A stretch of 64,000 nucleotides of DNA. Source: Xylona heveae TC161 (Eukaryota; Ascomycota; Xylonomycetes; Xylonales; Xylonaceae). A program made the translations under genes and the position numbers. The notes under the pieces are model-generated. The model searched no databases. It was not told where the DNA came from and saw only the letters and a program-made list of their open reading frames with translations. Where the stretch lies: the NCBI RefSeq assembly GCF_001619985.1, contig NW_017264198.1, forward strand, positions 434,001-498,000. Reading direction: 5' to 3'. Shown one piece after another: positions 12,001-23,367 of this stretch. The number at the start of each line of letters is the position of its first letter. Within the stretch, counting starts at the first letter, position 1.

Positions 12001-14193
12001 ACGGAGTTGTGGTCGCTTCTCTTCTTCTTGATGCCATCGGACAGTAGGGAGTCTGGAATGGGCGGCTTCGCTGATTTAAAGGAATTCTCGGATTGGTTCC
12101 GAAGACCCGTCGAGCAAATCCTTGAGCACGGTCGAGAAACAATGGACGATGAAGCAAAGGGTATAGTAACTAAACTGCACAAGGTCCTTCGTCCCTACCT
12201 TTTGCGCCGATTAAAGGCAGATGTCGAGAAGCAAATGCCGGCCAAGTATGAACATGTTGTTTACTGTCGTCTGTCGAAGAGACAACGTTTCCTATACGAC
12301 GGCTTCATGTCACTGGCACAAACCCGTGAGACCCTCTCGTCAGGGAACTATTTGTCGATCATCAACTGTCTCATGCAACTTCGGAAAGTCTGCAATCACC
12401 CTGATTTGTTTGAGACTCGGCAGATTGTCACTTCTTTTGCAATGCCAAAATCCGTGGTAGCTGATTTTGAGATTAAAGATCTGTTTGTGCGGCGACGCCT
12501 TCTACGGGAGGATCTCTCGAACAAGGCTAATCTCGATTTCCTGAATTTCTCATTTACGGGAGATGCTGCCGGTTCTTTACATGGCATGACTGAAAGTTCC
12601 CGGCTCACTGCCATTCCTGCGCTTCGAGAACGGCTTAGGCGACAGCACGGTCGGATTGACTGGCGAAAGAGATTGGATGGATCATCCATGGAATCGACCT
12701 TGGCGTATATGGAGAACGCCGCGAGATATTCGAGGCTCGAGGAGCTTCGTCACTGCGTCTATATCAATTCTCTCCGCACCCAAAAGCGACCTGTGTATGG
12801 AGAGGGACTTCTTGGACGTCTCACTCTTGACTTGCAGGAGCGCCCTCTTTTGCCGAGACCTAAGAAGCAAGCAGAGCTCTCCAATTGGGCTCTGAATTCA
12901 TCCTCTGTTCTTCGAGACATGGTCAAGACAATCTATGAACGTTCTCAAAGCCTAGAATCGACCATTCAGGCTTTCGGATGCGTTACTCCAGCCGTTGTCG
13001 CCACTGACCTTGTCCCACTTGCGCTGCAGTCGCAGGGCATGGAATTGGTTCAAAGATCGTCCAGAGTCTACAAGTCTGACCCTTTTCATGAAGCGAGAAT
13101 CCGCTTGTCCATTGCTTTCCCCGACAAACGATTGCTGCAGTATGACTGTGGCAAACTTCAGCGCCTCGATCGTCTTCTCCGCGAGCTCCAGGCCAATGGT
13201 CACCGGGCACTCATTTTCACGCAAATGACAAAGGTCCTTGACATTCTAGAGCAATTTTTGAACATCCATGGCCATCGCTATCTCCGACTTGATGGTGCAA
13301 CAAAGATTGAACAACGGCAAATCCTCACTGACCGTTTCAACAATGATAACCGCATCCTCGCCTTTATCCTTTCGACTCGCTCTGGAGGTCTTGGCATTAA
13401 TCTTACCGGTGCTGACACGGTCATCTTTTACGATCTCGACTGGAATCCAGCAATGGATAAGCAATGCCAAGATCGTTGTCACCGTATCGGACAGACTCGA
13501 GACGTCCATATCTATCGCTTCGTTTCCGAGTATACGATTGAGTCTAATATTCTCCGCAAGTCCAACCAGAAGCGCATGTTGGACGATGTCGTTATTCAAG
13601 AAGGAGAGTTTACGACTGATTATTTCAATAAGCTCAGTATCAGGGATATGCTCGGTGATGAAGCTCCTCCTGTGGACGAGGACTCGGCAGCAAATGCCGC
13701 CATGGATCGCGTACTTGGCGGTATGGAGTCAGAGAAGGCTCTTCAGCAGGTGGAAGACCGCGAGGATCGCGATGCCGCCAGACTTGCTGAGAAGGAAATG
13801 GTTCATACAGATGACGCCGATTTCGAAGAAAAGGCTGGCCACGAGAGCAGCTCTGTCGGGACGCCAAAAACGCGTGGCCCGTCCACTCCGAGGGAACTCA
13901 TGCCACCTCCCTCGGCTTTCCCAAATGCTTCCAAGACCGTTCAGTTTGGTACTGACACTGTGGACACAACAACTTCTCTCGAAGCTGCCGGATCAGGTCT
14001 TGCCGCGCCGGATGACGCAATGGATGCAGAGATGGCTGATGCAGATGAGGAAGAGGAGCCTGGCCACATTGATGAGTACATGCTCCGTTATGTCGAGTGG
14101 GAGCTCAAAGACGTCCCAGTCGCCATTCCTCTGGATCCGAAGAAGAAGAAAGCCAAGAAGGGGCAAGCTCATCATATTCCGCGGCGCAGGTAG
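9066..14193 (+). CDS. swr1: SWR1 chromatin-remodelling ATPase
   Basis: Two exons (9066-9126 and 9203-14193) give about 1683 residues. The ATG at 9066 opens a 61-nt first exon. A nearer acceptor at 9160 would run into a stop, so the acceptor at 9202 is used. An HSA region (about 340-430, rich in Arg/Lys/Gln helices) binds actin-related proteins. Long acidic stretches (about 480-700) probably bind histones. The ATPase N-lobe has DEMGLGKT (about 812) and DEAHNIKN. The long insertion of about 320 residues before the C-lobe is typical of the SWR1/INO80 class, and the C-lobe has DRCHRIGQTRDVHIYRF. The enzyme exchanges H2A-H2B for H2A.Z-H2B in nucleosomes. The HSA domain, insertion and C-terminal match place it with SWR1 rather than INO80. 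Confidence 0.95.
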
Positions 14194-15702
14194 TGGATGC
14201 ACGCCCGTGTCGATTGCTTTTGCCTTTCGGGCTCCTCCTGTTTCATCCTTCACGGGCTGATATCACTGTGTTCAGTCCTACGTCTTGGGATGTATCATAA
14301 TTGGTGGAACTTTCTTGATCTTGTATTATTACTTGGTTCTTGCTCCTCGCTGACAATTTCCGTTCCACCCGTTTTACTCTGTCTCTAATCGGCTTGAGAT
14401 CAAGGACGAGAACGACTTTTGCTTTTTTTTTTAATGTTTGCTGTAACTGACTTGTTTCGGAACCCCTGGCAAATTCCCCTCTACTCATGAAAAACCGGCG
14501 TTGTATGATTCTTTGATATGGGCTGGATATCACCGCCCATGGATTTGCATTGATTGGCGTCTTTGGCTATTTTTCTCATAGCATCTTCTCCCTTTATCTT
14601 TGATATGCCTTTTTTACCTTATCTGTCAAGCGAAGGTCGTGTAGCTTAGTATAGCGCCTAGTCATTAATTGTACAGTACGATAATGGCAAATAGTGTTGA
14701 TGATACCCATCTCTAGTCTAGATTAAGGAGGTCAAACCTGACTAAGCAATCGAGGCGGTGAGGGCATGCATGGTATATTTATCACAGCATAGATGTACTT
14801 TGGGAATAAGCATTGAAATGGTAGAAAGTATAATACAAAAGCTGGATATGTTTTGCTATTGTTGTGACTCGGATATTTTAAGGTTTATGCGGGCATTTAT
14901 GGGATTGTGGTTGAGTTGTAACGTGCATTGTCAGGTCAAAATATTTGGTGTTGCGACCAGCAACCATGACAGGTTTCCCTTTAATACCACGCTAAAACCA
15001 CATTCGTGGCTCTGATTGGTTGAGCATTTGAGATGGTAATTTCCTTGTTCGGTTAACTCCAAACCTGACTTGGCATCTTGATTGTCCTCAGGGAGAGAGA
15101 GAGAGAGAGAGAGGGAGACAAGAAGGCATCAGGCTTTGTCTCCCATTGTCGCATGGTGGTGAAGGACATTATCACTACTCACGCGAAACATATCTTGTCA
15201 AGGGATAACAGCAGGCTGGTATCGATCCTTTTTAAAGCACAATCAGTTGAAGTCCCCCCTCGTTGTGTGCTGAAAGGCTTCCTCGCGTGTTCTGATCGAT
15301 CCACCTCCCCTGACGAGTGTGAGACGCTCGAGTCGAACAAGTGCCTCACTCCTTAGCTCCTCCGTTAATCATTTTACTCCCAGACGTTTGACCCAACCCA
15401 CTCTGAAGGACGCGACTCTGCTGCGCAATCCTTCTTCCATTCGTTTTGACTCCTGCAATTCTGCATCATTCTTTCGATTTTTTTTTTTTTCTTTTCTTTT
15501 CTTTTTCTCCTAACCTCTACGCTCGTTTTCCAATCCGAATCAGATCAAGCTGTGGCTAGCCATTCACGATACCACTCGAATAACGTCGCTCCTGAACTGA
15601 ATCCCACTTTGACAAGTCCATTCGATCATTGAACGGTTATTTCTTAAAGTTGCCGAGCAATTTTTATCCCTTATCTACGATCAGAAACAAAAAAGGATCA
15701 CC
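14194..15702. other. Intergenic between swr1 and the rax1-type gene
   Basis: About 1.5 kb. It holds the swr1 3' region, a GA microsatellite near 15093-15113, and a long pyrimidine-rich leader (15470-15513) before the rax1-type start. No supported gene was found. A TTGATGA/CTGA pair near 14696-14742 is too short and lacks a closing stem, so it is not called a snoRNA. Confidence 0.5.
15093..15113. repeat. GA dinucleotide microsatellite
   Basis: About ten consecutive GA units in the intergenic region, bounded by GGG on each side. A simple-sequence tract, likely length-variable between strains. Confidence 0.9.
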
Positions 15703-16950
15703 ATGTCCTTTACAGGTGCATTTCCACCTCATCTGGAGGCAGCGCGAAACCGCTTGCCTACTCTATTCGAAGTGCTGAGTCGGCGCACACTTGCTCCCGT
15801 GGACCTCTTCTCGTTTTACATTTACATGAGAGATCAGCAGCGATCGGTCGATTACCTTGACTTTTGGTTGGTCTCCCTCTCCCTCTGCCCCCATGACCAA
15901 AGGTCGGAGGCATTGATTGCAGGAACCAAAGCTAATATTATTTGTAGGCTTGATGTCTCCCAACACATGTCTCTTTGCCGTCACTATGTTCGAGAGCTTC
16001 GAAGATCCGTCCTGATTGAAACACCCGATCCCGAAAAGACTGGAAGCAAGCGATCGTCTGCAATTCTCGAGAGCTTCGGCGACATGGGCGAGGCTGGTCC
16101 ATCCATGCATGCTGGGGGTGATGAGAAGAACCAGGATCAGCGCCTTTCTGCGTTTTTGAGATCTGAGACTGGCACTGGCCATTCTCCTCAGTCGAGTGTC
16201 GGTTCGCATCCTCAAGAGTCCAAGTCCTCGGAGCGCCCCCAACTTTCGAGCTTTATGAGCACACCGGAACACCTTACCGACTCCAACTCGCCCTCTCATA
16301 CTGTTGCACGTGCCGATATCCGTGCCTCTGCTGAAAAGATTCTGTACACCTATCTGCTTCCTGGCGCCGAGAGGGAGATTGTCTTGCCGCAGGGCATCGT
16401 CACCGACGTTACCAACAATATCGAAGAATATGGACGAGACGATCCCGAAGTCTTTGACGCCGCCAAGGACTATACGTTCCAGGCCATGGAGAGAGATGCG
16501 TTCCCTGGCTTCCTTCGCTCCAAAGCTCTCGGAAACCTTGTCCCGCCGAGCTTGATGCTCCGCTTAATCTTTGGGCTCTTGAGCTTGTTTGGTGCCTTCT
16601 GGACTGCCTTTGCGCTCATCTTCCTCAACTACTCCCGCCACACACGTTGCTGGGTGAGATTTCATGTTTGAATTGATTAGTTGTTTTTCTATGCTGACTC
16701 GCATCTCATGCAGCTCATTCTCCCGTTCACCGTTGGCGTCTATGCCCTGGCTTCTCAACAATACGCGCTGGATCCAATAATGGCTCTGGCTGGTTACAGC
16801 GAGTACACATTCATGTCCTTTGCCCGCATCCGTGAGCCCTTTGTCCGCCAGCTCCTGAATAAGCGGGCGCTCATGGTTCTCGGCGTGACCATTCTCATCG
16901 TCACCGCCCTTGTCATCCTATTCGTCTTTGTCCCTGGCAAACGACTCTAA
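15703..16950 (+). CDS. rax1: RGS-domain membrane protein, Rax1-type
   Basis: Three exons (15703-15866, 15948-16653, 16714-16950) encode 368 residues. The N-terminal half is an RGS-like domain (PTLFEVLSRRTLAPVDLFSF, then YLDFWLDVSQHM across intron 1, and a second part containing REIVLPQG and DAFPGFLRSKA). A Ser-rich linker of about 100 residues interrupts it. Three hydrophobic helices form the C-terminus, the arrangement of Rax1 (bud-site selection in yeast; growth and stress roles in Aspergillus). It probably sits in the plasma membrane or endomembranes and dampens or senses G-alpha signalling. Intron 1 is 81 nt, a multiple of three, and contains no stop, so unspliced mRNA would still be open. 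The conserved DFWLDV junction supports splicing. Confidence 0.85.
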
Positions 16951-17750
16951 TTTTTCTTTCCATGCTGTTTTTATATCTCTTCATTTCTCTTCATTTCCCT
17001 TCTCTCCTTTTTTTTTACTTTTCTTTTTTTCTTCTCTATTTTCTTCTCTTCTAAAACTCATCTCGCGTTCCATTTCTTCGATATCCACGTGGGATCTGAT
17101 CAATCACATCGAGTTAGGCGTATCTGGTGTGCTAGGGAGCGTTGAATATATTTTTATTTACTGCCATTACTCTCATGCCGCATCTGCTTTCACTTGATAC
17201 TCGATTTGCCATGTTTTACTATGAGTTTGCTGAGCAGTTGTCGCCCGATCGCAACATTACTGTTACTGTCGTGTACTGTAGAACCGTTCACTTTTCCAGC
17301 GGAAGCAAAGCCAGAAGCCAAAACTGTCAGCGTCAGCGTCTGCTATTCAATCCTTTTCTATGAGCCATGTTTGTTCTCCCACAATCTTTTCTCACTACCT
17401 TTCTATTCTTTCTTTCTTTCTCTTTTTTTTTAAAAGAAATTCTTCCCGTTTAAGCACCTTGATCGGGTTCTTTCAATAGCGCCTTTTTTTTTCTTTTTCT
17501 CCATTGAAGCCTTTTATTTCGTGCCTTGGATCTTGTAGATCTTGTAGATCTTACAGGTCTCATAGTATCTTAGTGTCTTCGTATCTTCGTGTCTCATTGT
17601 AGCATAGACTGATCAATTCTTGATACGTTTCATTACTACCATTAAGATGCTTTTCATTACCATTACACAGTACCGCAAGATTGTGCGTGCTATTTAGTCC
17701 TGAAATAGTCCTGAAATCGTTGCCATTCCACAATTCAGGTGTGTTTTGTT
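16951..17750. other. Intergenic, pyrimidine-rich 3' region of rax1-type gene
   Basis: T- and CT-rich sequence with several poly-T runs and imperfect repeats of ATCTTGTAG near 17528-17560. No coding signal was seen on either strand. Confidence 0.5.
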
Positions 17751-18085
17751 GACTACAGAGCGGACAGCAGACTAAAGACTGTGGACAGCAGAGGGTAAAC
17801 GGGAAATGGGAAACGGGAAACAGGAAACAGGAAACAGGAAACGGGAAACGGTAGACGGCAGACGGTAGGCAGTAGGTGGTAAACGGTAAATGGTAAATGG
17901 TAAATGGTAAATGGTAAATGGTAAANNNNNNNNNNNNNNNNNNNNNNNNNNNNNNNNNNNGGTAAATGGTAAATGGTAAATGGTAAATGGTAAATGGTAA
18001 ACAGTAAACAGTAAACGGTAAACGGTAAATGGTAAATGGTAAACGGTAAACGGTAAACAGTAGACTACAGACTACAGACTACAGG
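17751..18085. repeat. Heptanucleotide minisatellite array interrupted by a gap
   Basis: A 7-base periodicity runs through the stretch. Units drift from GGGAAAC and AGGAAAC through GGTAGAC and GGTAAAC to a homogeneous GGTAAAT core on both sides of the N run, then back to AGTAAAC and ACTACAG. Edges diverged and centre homogenised is typical of an array that expands by slippage or unequal exchange. Its true length is unknown because of the gap. Confidence 0.9.
17926..17960. other. Assembly gap (35 N)
   Basis: A run of 35 N inside the GGTAAAT array. Identical units flank both sides, so the real array may be longer or shorter than shown. Confidence 1.
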
Positions 18086-18578
18086 CTGCAAACCAGGGGC
18101 TTGATAAACTGGGATGAAAAGTCTTGGTCTTTTTTGTTTGATAAGAGAGGACACAGGGAAGACAAGGGAAGACAATAGAAGAAGAGGACGTGGAAAGATC
18201 ATGAAAATGGCAATAAAAATGAAAACAAGGATGACAAAGATAAAAGATAAGATATGGGGAAAAAGAGAAACTCAACACCGAGTATTACATCCAAAATTCA
18301 TCACGTTACGAGAGAGGGTAGGAGTAAAGGAGATAGTTAACTAAATCAAACATCAAACGTGCTATTGGATATTAAACGTAAAACAGGATAAAATGTGTAA
18401 ACGATGGAAATGAAGATAAAATGGAAATGAAAATGGGAATGGGAATGGAGATAAAAATGAAAATGAAGATAGAAATGGAAATGAGAATGGGAATGAAGAC
18501 GGAAACAAAAAAGAAATAGATATGAAATATACGAAAAACAAAACCAAACGAACAAGTTCGACCGCTGCACGCTGCACA
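18086..18578. repeat. Purine-rich region with degenerate hexamer repeats
   Basis: The plus strand is strongly purine-rich from about 18110 to 18530. Between 18410 and 18500 it shows loose 6-base repeats of the type GGAAAT/GAAAAT/GGGAAT. It lies just beyond the stop codon of the copper ATPase and may form its 3' untranslated region. No gene was seen. Confidence 0.6.
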
Positions 18579-21500
18579 TTAAACAGGCTCGATATTCTGC
18601 AGCGGGACATAACCTTCATCTCTGATACGAGGTGCACGTCTAAACGAACGCAACCTGGCGACCAAATCGCTCAAGAGACCAGTACCAGTACCAGTACCAG
18701 TACTAGTGCCTGCACGTCTGACGCGCCGACCGAGGCCGGGATCACTTGCATCGGCCTTGTCCAAGACATCGACAGACATCCAGGCGGGGCGTTTCCAGAA
18801 CTTGAGCAAAAGACTGCTTCCCACCACACTGACACTGGACGCGGCCATGGCAGCGCCGGCGGCCATGGGATGCAAGTGCCAGCCCAGGGGCAAGAAAAAG
18901 CCCATGGCAAAGGGCAGGCCCAGGACATTGTACATGCAAGCCCAGACGAGGTTGAGGCGGATGCGGCGGAAGATGGTCTTGGCGAGGTGCAGACTGGTGG
19001 GGACGTCCAAGAGGTCGTCGGACCGCATGAGGACAATATCGGCCGCCTCGACGGCAACGTCGGTCCCGGAAGCCATGGCGATGCCGACGTCGGCGGTGGC
19101 GAGCGCGGGCGAGTCGTTGATGCCGTCGCCGACCATGGCGACGACCTGCGGGCCCCGGCGGGAGGGCGAGCCTGTGCTCTGGATTTCGCGGATAATGGCT
19201 TGTTTCTGGTCTGGCGAGACGCCGGCGTAGACGTTTTCAGGCGGTATTCCTGCCAGTGCCGCGACTGCTTGGGCGGTGGACAGCTGGTCGCCGGTCACGA
19301 GGGAAGTTTCGAGTCCGAGATGGTGCAGGGCACGGATGGCGGCAGTGGCGGTAGATTTGAGAGCATCAGAGAGGAAAACGTTGCCCGCGTAGACGGAGTC
19401 AATGGCCACAAAGATGGTGGAGATGCCGGCGGAAGATCTGGATGAGGTAAAAGAGGCTTTTGCACCTGCACCAACACCACTACCACGGCCATCACGGTAA
19501 TCGGGATCGGCGTCTCTTGGCAAGGCGACTCCGAGTGAGCGGAGGTAAGCGGCGTTTCCAATGGAAACGTGATACCGTTTTCGCGCGGCATGATGATGAT
19601 GGGCGGCGGGGGAAACCATTGCGGATACTCCCTGGCCGACGGAAGCCTCGAAATCGCCTGAACTACCCTCGATAGAGCCGTCTGCTTCGAGACCAAGTTG
19701 CTGCTTCGCCTTGGCAAGAATGGATTTGGCAATGGGGTGTTCACTGCCCACTTCGGTCAAACCCACCAGCGTCCACCACAACCACTCTTGATCCTCCCCA
19801 TCCCAGTCGGTTTCCAGGTTTCTTTGGACTACGTCCATTTTCCCGACAGTCAGTGTGCCGGTCTTATCAAAGACGACATGTTTTACCTTGGTCGCTGTTT
19901 CGAGAGCCGCTCCGCCTTTGACGAGAATGCCGTGTTCTGCTCCAACGCCGGTACCGACCATGACTGCCGTAGGCGTACTGAGGCCGAGGGCGCATGGGCA
20001 GGCAAATACAATGACAGAGATGCAAAGTTTAAGGCAGACCATGAAACGTCCACCGCTGGCTTCATCCGTGAAGATTTTGGGTGGGTGTGGAAGCAAATGG
20101 CTCAGCACGATCCAAACAAGAAACGTTACGAGTCCGAGGGTAATAACTGCAGGGACAAAGTAGCCGGCAACCACATCTGCCAAGCGCTGAATAGGAGCTC
20201 TACTCGTTTGCGCGTCTTGAACGAGCCTGACAATCTGGCTGAGCTGTGTGTCTCGGCCTGCCCTTGTGACTCTAAAATCAAGTCTGCCCGCGCCATTGAC
20301 CGTTCCTGCAATGAGCGAGTTGCCTTTGCGCTTGAGAATCGGTACTGGCTCTCCAGTAACCATGCTTTCGTTGACAAAACTCTCTCCACGTGTAACGGTT
20401 CCATCGGCTGGGATCTTATCGCCTGGGCGGAGAATAACAATGTCGCCAATCTGAATCAACTCGGTTGGTATAGACCTCTCTTCAGACGCATTGCCGTTCT
20501 CGACGTTATCAGCGGACTGAGAAGTTTTATCGTCGCCTTTTGAATTCTCCCACATTTCTGCGGCTTTTTCGGCCGCGATAGGGTCCGTGTAGATGGTGGC
20601 CATGGATGGCGCCAGTGACATTAATCTCGATAAGGCTCTTGATGTTTGGCCCTTGGCTCTATTTTCCAAATAACGTCCAAGACTGATAAAAGTTATCAGC
20701 ATCGTGCTTGTGTCGAACACTGTACTTGGGCGCGTGTGGGGTTTTGAAAGCACCGAGACAATCATGGCGCCAACGCTGAAGAAGTAGGCGGCCGAGGTAC
20801 CCAAGATGACAAGAACGTCCATTGTTGGTGAGCCATGGCGGAGCGATTTGAGCGCTGAACCATAGAATCGTTTGCCGATGCCGAACTGAACCGGTGTAGT
20901 GAGTGCCAAGCACACGACATCGCCGAGGTAGAGTCCCGGGAGTAGGAAAATTATCGAACCAAAATCTAGCGCTGGAAGAAACATTGGAATAATCATGCTA
21001 ATAAGAAACACGGGTATCGCAAAACAAAGAGAAACATAAAATGCTCGCTGCCACTCTCGGATTTCCCGAAGCTTTGACAACGATTCTAACTGAGCATTGT
21101 TGTCTTCCGAATCTGCCACCAGGGCATTCATCCCGGTAGCTTCTATTGCTTCCACCAACTGGCGAAGACCAGTCATGGTAGGTTTATGTGTGACGGTGGC
21201 TCTTGAGGTGATGAAATTGACCGAAGTCGATGTGACTCCTGGTAACGCGGATAGTGTTTCCTCCAACAACGAAGCCGAGGACGGATCTGTCATGCCGTAG
21301 ATCTTTAATTGAACAGCCGACGTAGCGCCCGCTCTCTGGACACCTTCGTTTTGAGAAGATATGATATGAGCATCGAATCCCCTATCTTCAATGATGGAAA
21401 CAATTTTTTCCGCGGAAAGCTTTTCGGGATCGTGCACAATAACAGCTCGCTCTGCCAAAAGGCTGATATTGAATTGCGCAACTCCTTCGAGATCCTTGAA

Positions 21501-22238
21501 ACCGCCTTCAACAGCAGACGTGCAAGCACCACAGGTCATGCCTTCTACAGCGACCGTCGTTGTCAAGACTCTTCGCTCTGGTCCGCTGGATTGAGCACCC
21601 GTCCGCTTCAGAGACGTCGATGGTTGTGATGGCTTGCTGTCAATTATTGTCGCACCGAATCCGCGTCCTTCAATGATGTCTGCAATCTGCTCCGGACTCA
21701 AAATATTCGTGTCATGTTCGATGACAGCTCGTTCAGACAACAGTGAAATGCTGATTGACTTCATGCCAGGAACATCCTTGAAGCCTCCTTCAACCGCAGA
21801 GGTACAGGCGCCACAAGTCATGCCTTCAATGGCAACGGTTGTCGTGGATAAACCATTGTTTCCCAGATTGTCGTCCAACTCGACCTCAGCATCATAATCT
21901 CCATCGCTCTCTGTGGGTAGATCGGTCGACAATATTTGCGCATCGAAGCCTCGGTTTTCAATAATTTCCTTAATCTCATCGGGCGACACCGTTTGGGGAT
22001 CATGGACAACGACAGCCCGTTCGAGTACCAAGCTGACCGACACGCTGCCGATTCCATCAACCTTGCTAAATCCGCTTTCAACGGCCGACGTACAGGCACC
22101 GCAGGTCATGCCGTCGATCCGCACAGTGGTGGTAGCCATATGCTTCGAAGACACATCTCCCTGTGGTACGGGAATTGTCGACATTTTGCGATCGGAACCA
22201 ATGTCTTGCTTCGACATTGGCAACAGTGGCGAATTCAT
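18579..22238 (-). CDS. ccc2: Copper-transporting P1B-type ATPase, Ccc2 family
   Basis: A single uninterrupted frame of 1219 residues. Three N-terminal HMA domains each carry GMTCGACTSAVE (about residues 43, 131 and 235). A fourth HMA-like domain (about 310-375) has GMTDPSSA in place of the CxxC motif, so it should not bind copper. The membrane part includes the CPC ion-binding motif (ACPCALGLSTP, about 745). The catalytic domain shows TGEPVP, the phosphorylated Asp in DKTGTLT (about 789) and GDGINDSPALA (about 1036). The protein loads copper into the trans-Golgi for secreted cuproenzymes such as multicopper oxidases and laccases. A Thr-Gly/Ser simple repeat lies near the C-terminus. The gene is divergent from csn7. 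Confidence 0.95.
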   Translation of the reverse strand: MNSPLLPMSKQDIGSDRKMSTIPVPQGDVSSKHMATTTVRIDGMTCGACTSAVESGFSKVDGIGSVSVSLVLERAVVVHDPQTVSPDEIKEIIENRGFDAQILSTDLPTESDGDYDAEVELDDNLGNNGLSTTTVAIEGMTCGACTSAVEGGFKDVPGMKSISISLLSERAVIEHDTNILSPEQIADIIEGRGFGATIIDSKPSQPSTSLKRTGAQSSGPERRVLTTTVAVEGMTCGACTSAVEGGFKDLEGVAQFNISLLAERAVIVHDPEKLSAEKIVSIIEDRGFDAHIISSQNEGVQRAGATSAVQLKIYGMTDPSSASLLEETLSALPGVTSTSVNFITSRATVTHKPTMTGLRQLVEAIEATGMNALVADSEDNNAQLESLSKLREIREWQRAFYVSLCFAIPVFLISMIIPMFLPALDFGSIIFLLPGLYLGDVVCLALTTPVQFGIGKRFYGSALKSLRHGSPTMDVLVILGTSAAYFFSVGAMIVSVLSKPHTRPSTVFDTSTMLITFISLGRYLENRAKGQTSRALSRLMSLAPSMATIYTDPIAAEKAAEMWENSKGDDKTSQSADNVENGNASEERSIPTELIQIGDIVILRPGDKIPADGTVTRGESFVNESMVTGEPVPILKRKGNSLIAGTVNGAGRLDFRVTRAGRDTQLSQIVRLVQDAQTSRAPIQRLADVVAGYFVPAVITLGLVTFLVWIVLSHLLPHPPKIFTDEASGGRFMVCLKLCISVIVFACPCALGLSTPTAVMVGTGVGAEHGILVKGGAALETATKVKHVVFDKTGTLTVGKMDVVQRNLETDWDGEDQEWLWWTLVGLTEVGSEHPIAKSILAKAKQQLGLEADGSIEGSSGDFEASVGQGVSAMVSPAAHHHHAARKRYHVSIGNAAYLRSLGVALPRDADPDYRDGRGSGVGAGAKASFTSSRSSAGISTIFVAIDSVYAGNVFLSDALKSTATAAIRALHHLGLETSLVTGDQLSTAQAVAALAGIPPENVYAGVSPDQKQAIIREIQSTGSPSRRGPQVVAMVGDGINDSPALATADVGIAMASGTDVAVEAADIVLMRSDDLLDVPTSLHLAKTIFRRIRLNLVWACMYNVLGLPFAMGFFLPLGWHLHPMAAGAAMAASSVSVVGSSLLLKFWKRPAWMSVDVLDKADASDPGLGRRVRRAGTSTGTGTGTGLLSDLVARLRSFRRAPRIRDEGYVPLQNIEPV

Positions 22239-23367
22239 GGTGTTGCAACTCCGCTCACACCTTGCTTAGGGTTACACCATTCAAGCATGCAGCTGTGGTT
22301 TCTTGGTTCTCCGCAGCGCTTATGGGAATGAGTTTGGCTCAAGGATAGCGATCCGCCAGTCGGTATTCTGCGCGGCGTCTAAAGCGTCATTTCCCCTCAC
22401 TATATCCTCCGTATTAGCCACAGGGGTCGCAGAGAAGAAATAAAAGACACATGGAAGAAATTCAGGTACATGGTGGCTTTATTACGTACCAGCTGAAGAG
22501 GAGGGATTTGGGGCCTTAGGTAGCAGCTTTGTCAGATTAGATTGATAATTTTGCCGCCAAGCCCCCGGATCCCGGCAAAACTATTCGCGATTGCGCCGAA
22601 ACTTTTCGGGATTTGCGGAGACCGAAATTGCTAGTGTCTCGTGTTTGTCCGAGAAACGGAGTCGGCTGAAGCACAAACTGTTGGATTCAACGTGTTAAAA
22701 GCCCGTGTAGTGACTATAAAGATAACTCATTGTCAGTAATGATATATCAGTCCTTTTCAATATGAACATTGATAATGGAAATTGCTCCTCAAGAAGAGGC
22801 TGAGGAGTCAAGGTATATATCCTCATCCATAGGGAGCCTGGCGAGGAACGACCAGTAGTGCATTAAAGAATGCGACGAGCGACACTGGCATGAACGGTGT
22901 GAAGGGATAACATACACAATAAAAGTTGATGAAAATCGTTTATTGTCTCTGTTGAATTATTAACATTGATTTTCCTCTTGTATCTGAGGACCTGGGCAAG
23001 CTTGTGATGGCGGGGATGTGTTCGACCGCATTCGAACAAGGTAAAGGCCACTTGAACGTACCGTGTACACTTATTAGTCGATTACTAGCCGTGCCTGAGC
23101 TTGCCCAAACGTCATGACGAATTCAAAAGTTCAACAACAGCCCAGAGCGAGCAACTATTGAATACAATTCGTGAATTTAAAAGCCTATTTCGAATAGTTG
23201 AACGAGGAGTGGCGGCCTGCACAATTTAACTGAAATACAATTATTGACCTTCAGACACGCGACTGACCTATCATCTTTCCCTTGCAAGTGCCCTCCTTCG
23301 CCCAGGGCAACAATCGCCCGCATTCCTCCACGCGATCAGCAATACCATAGAATCTCCATTCGCCATC
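22239..23367. other. Divergent promoter region between ccc2 and csn7
   Basis: About 1.1 kb, AT-rich towards csn7. No coding signal. A TTGATGA/CTGA pair at 22926-22987 lacks a closing stem and is not called a snoRNA. Confidence 0.5.

Noticed and set aside
14696-14742. TTGATGA and CTGA resembling snoRNA boxes C and D
   Set aside because: Only about 45 bases apart, the first position of the C box is wrong, and no closing stem is present.
22926-22987. TTGATGA and CTGA pair in the ccc2-csn7 gap
   Set aside because: The flanks cannot form a terminal stem and no internal D' box is present.
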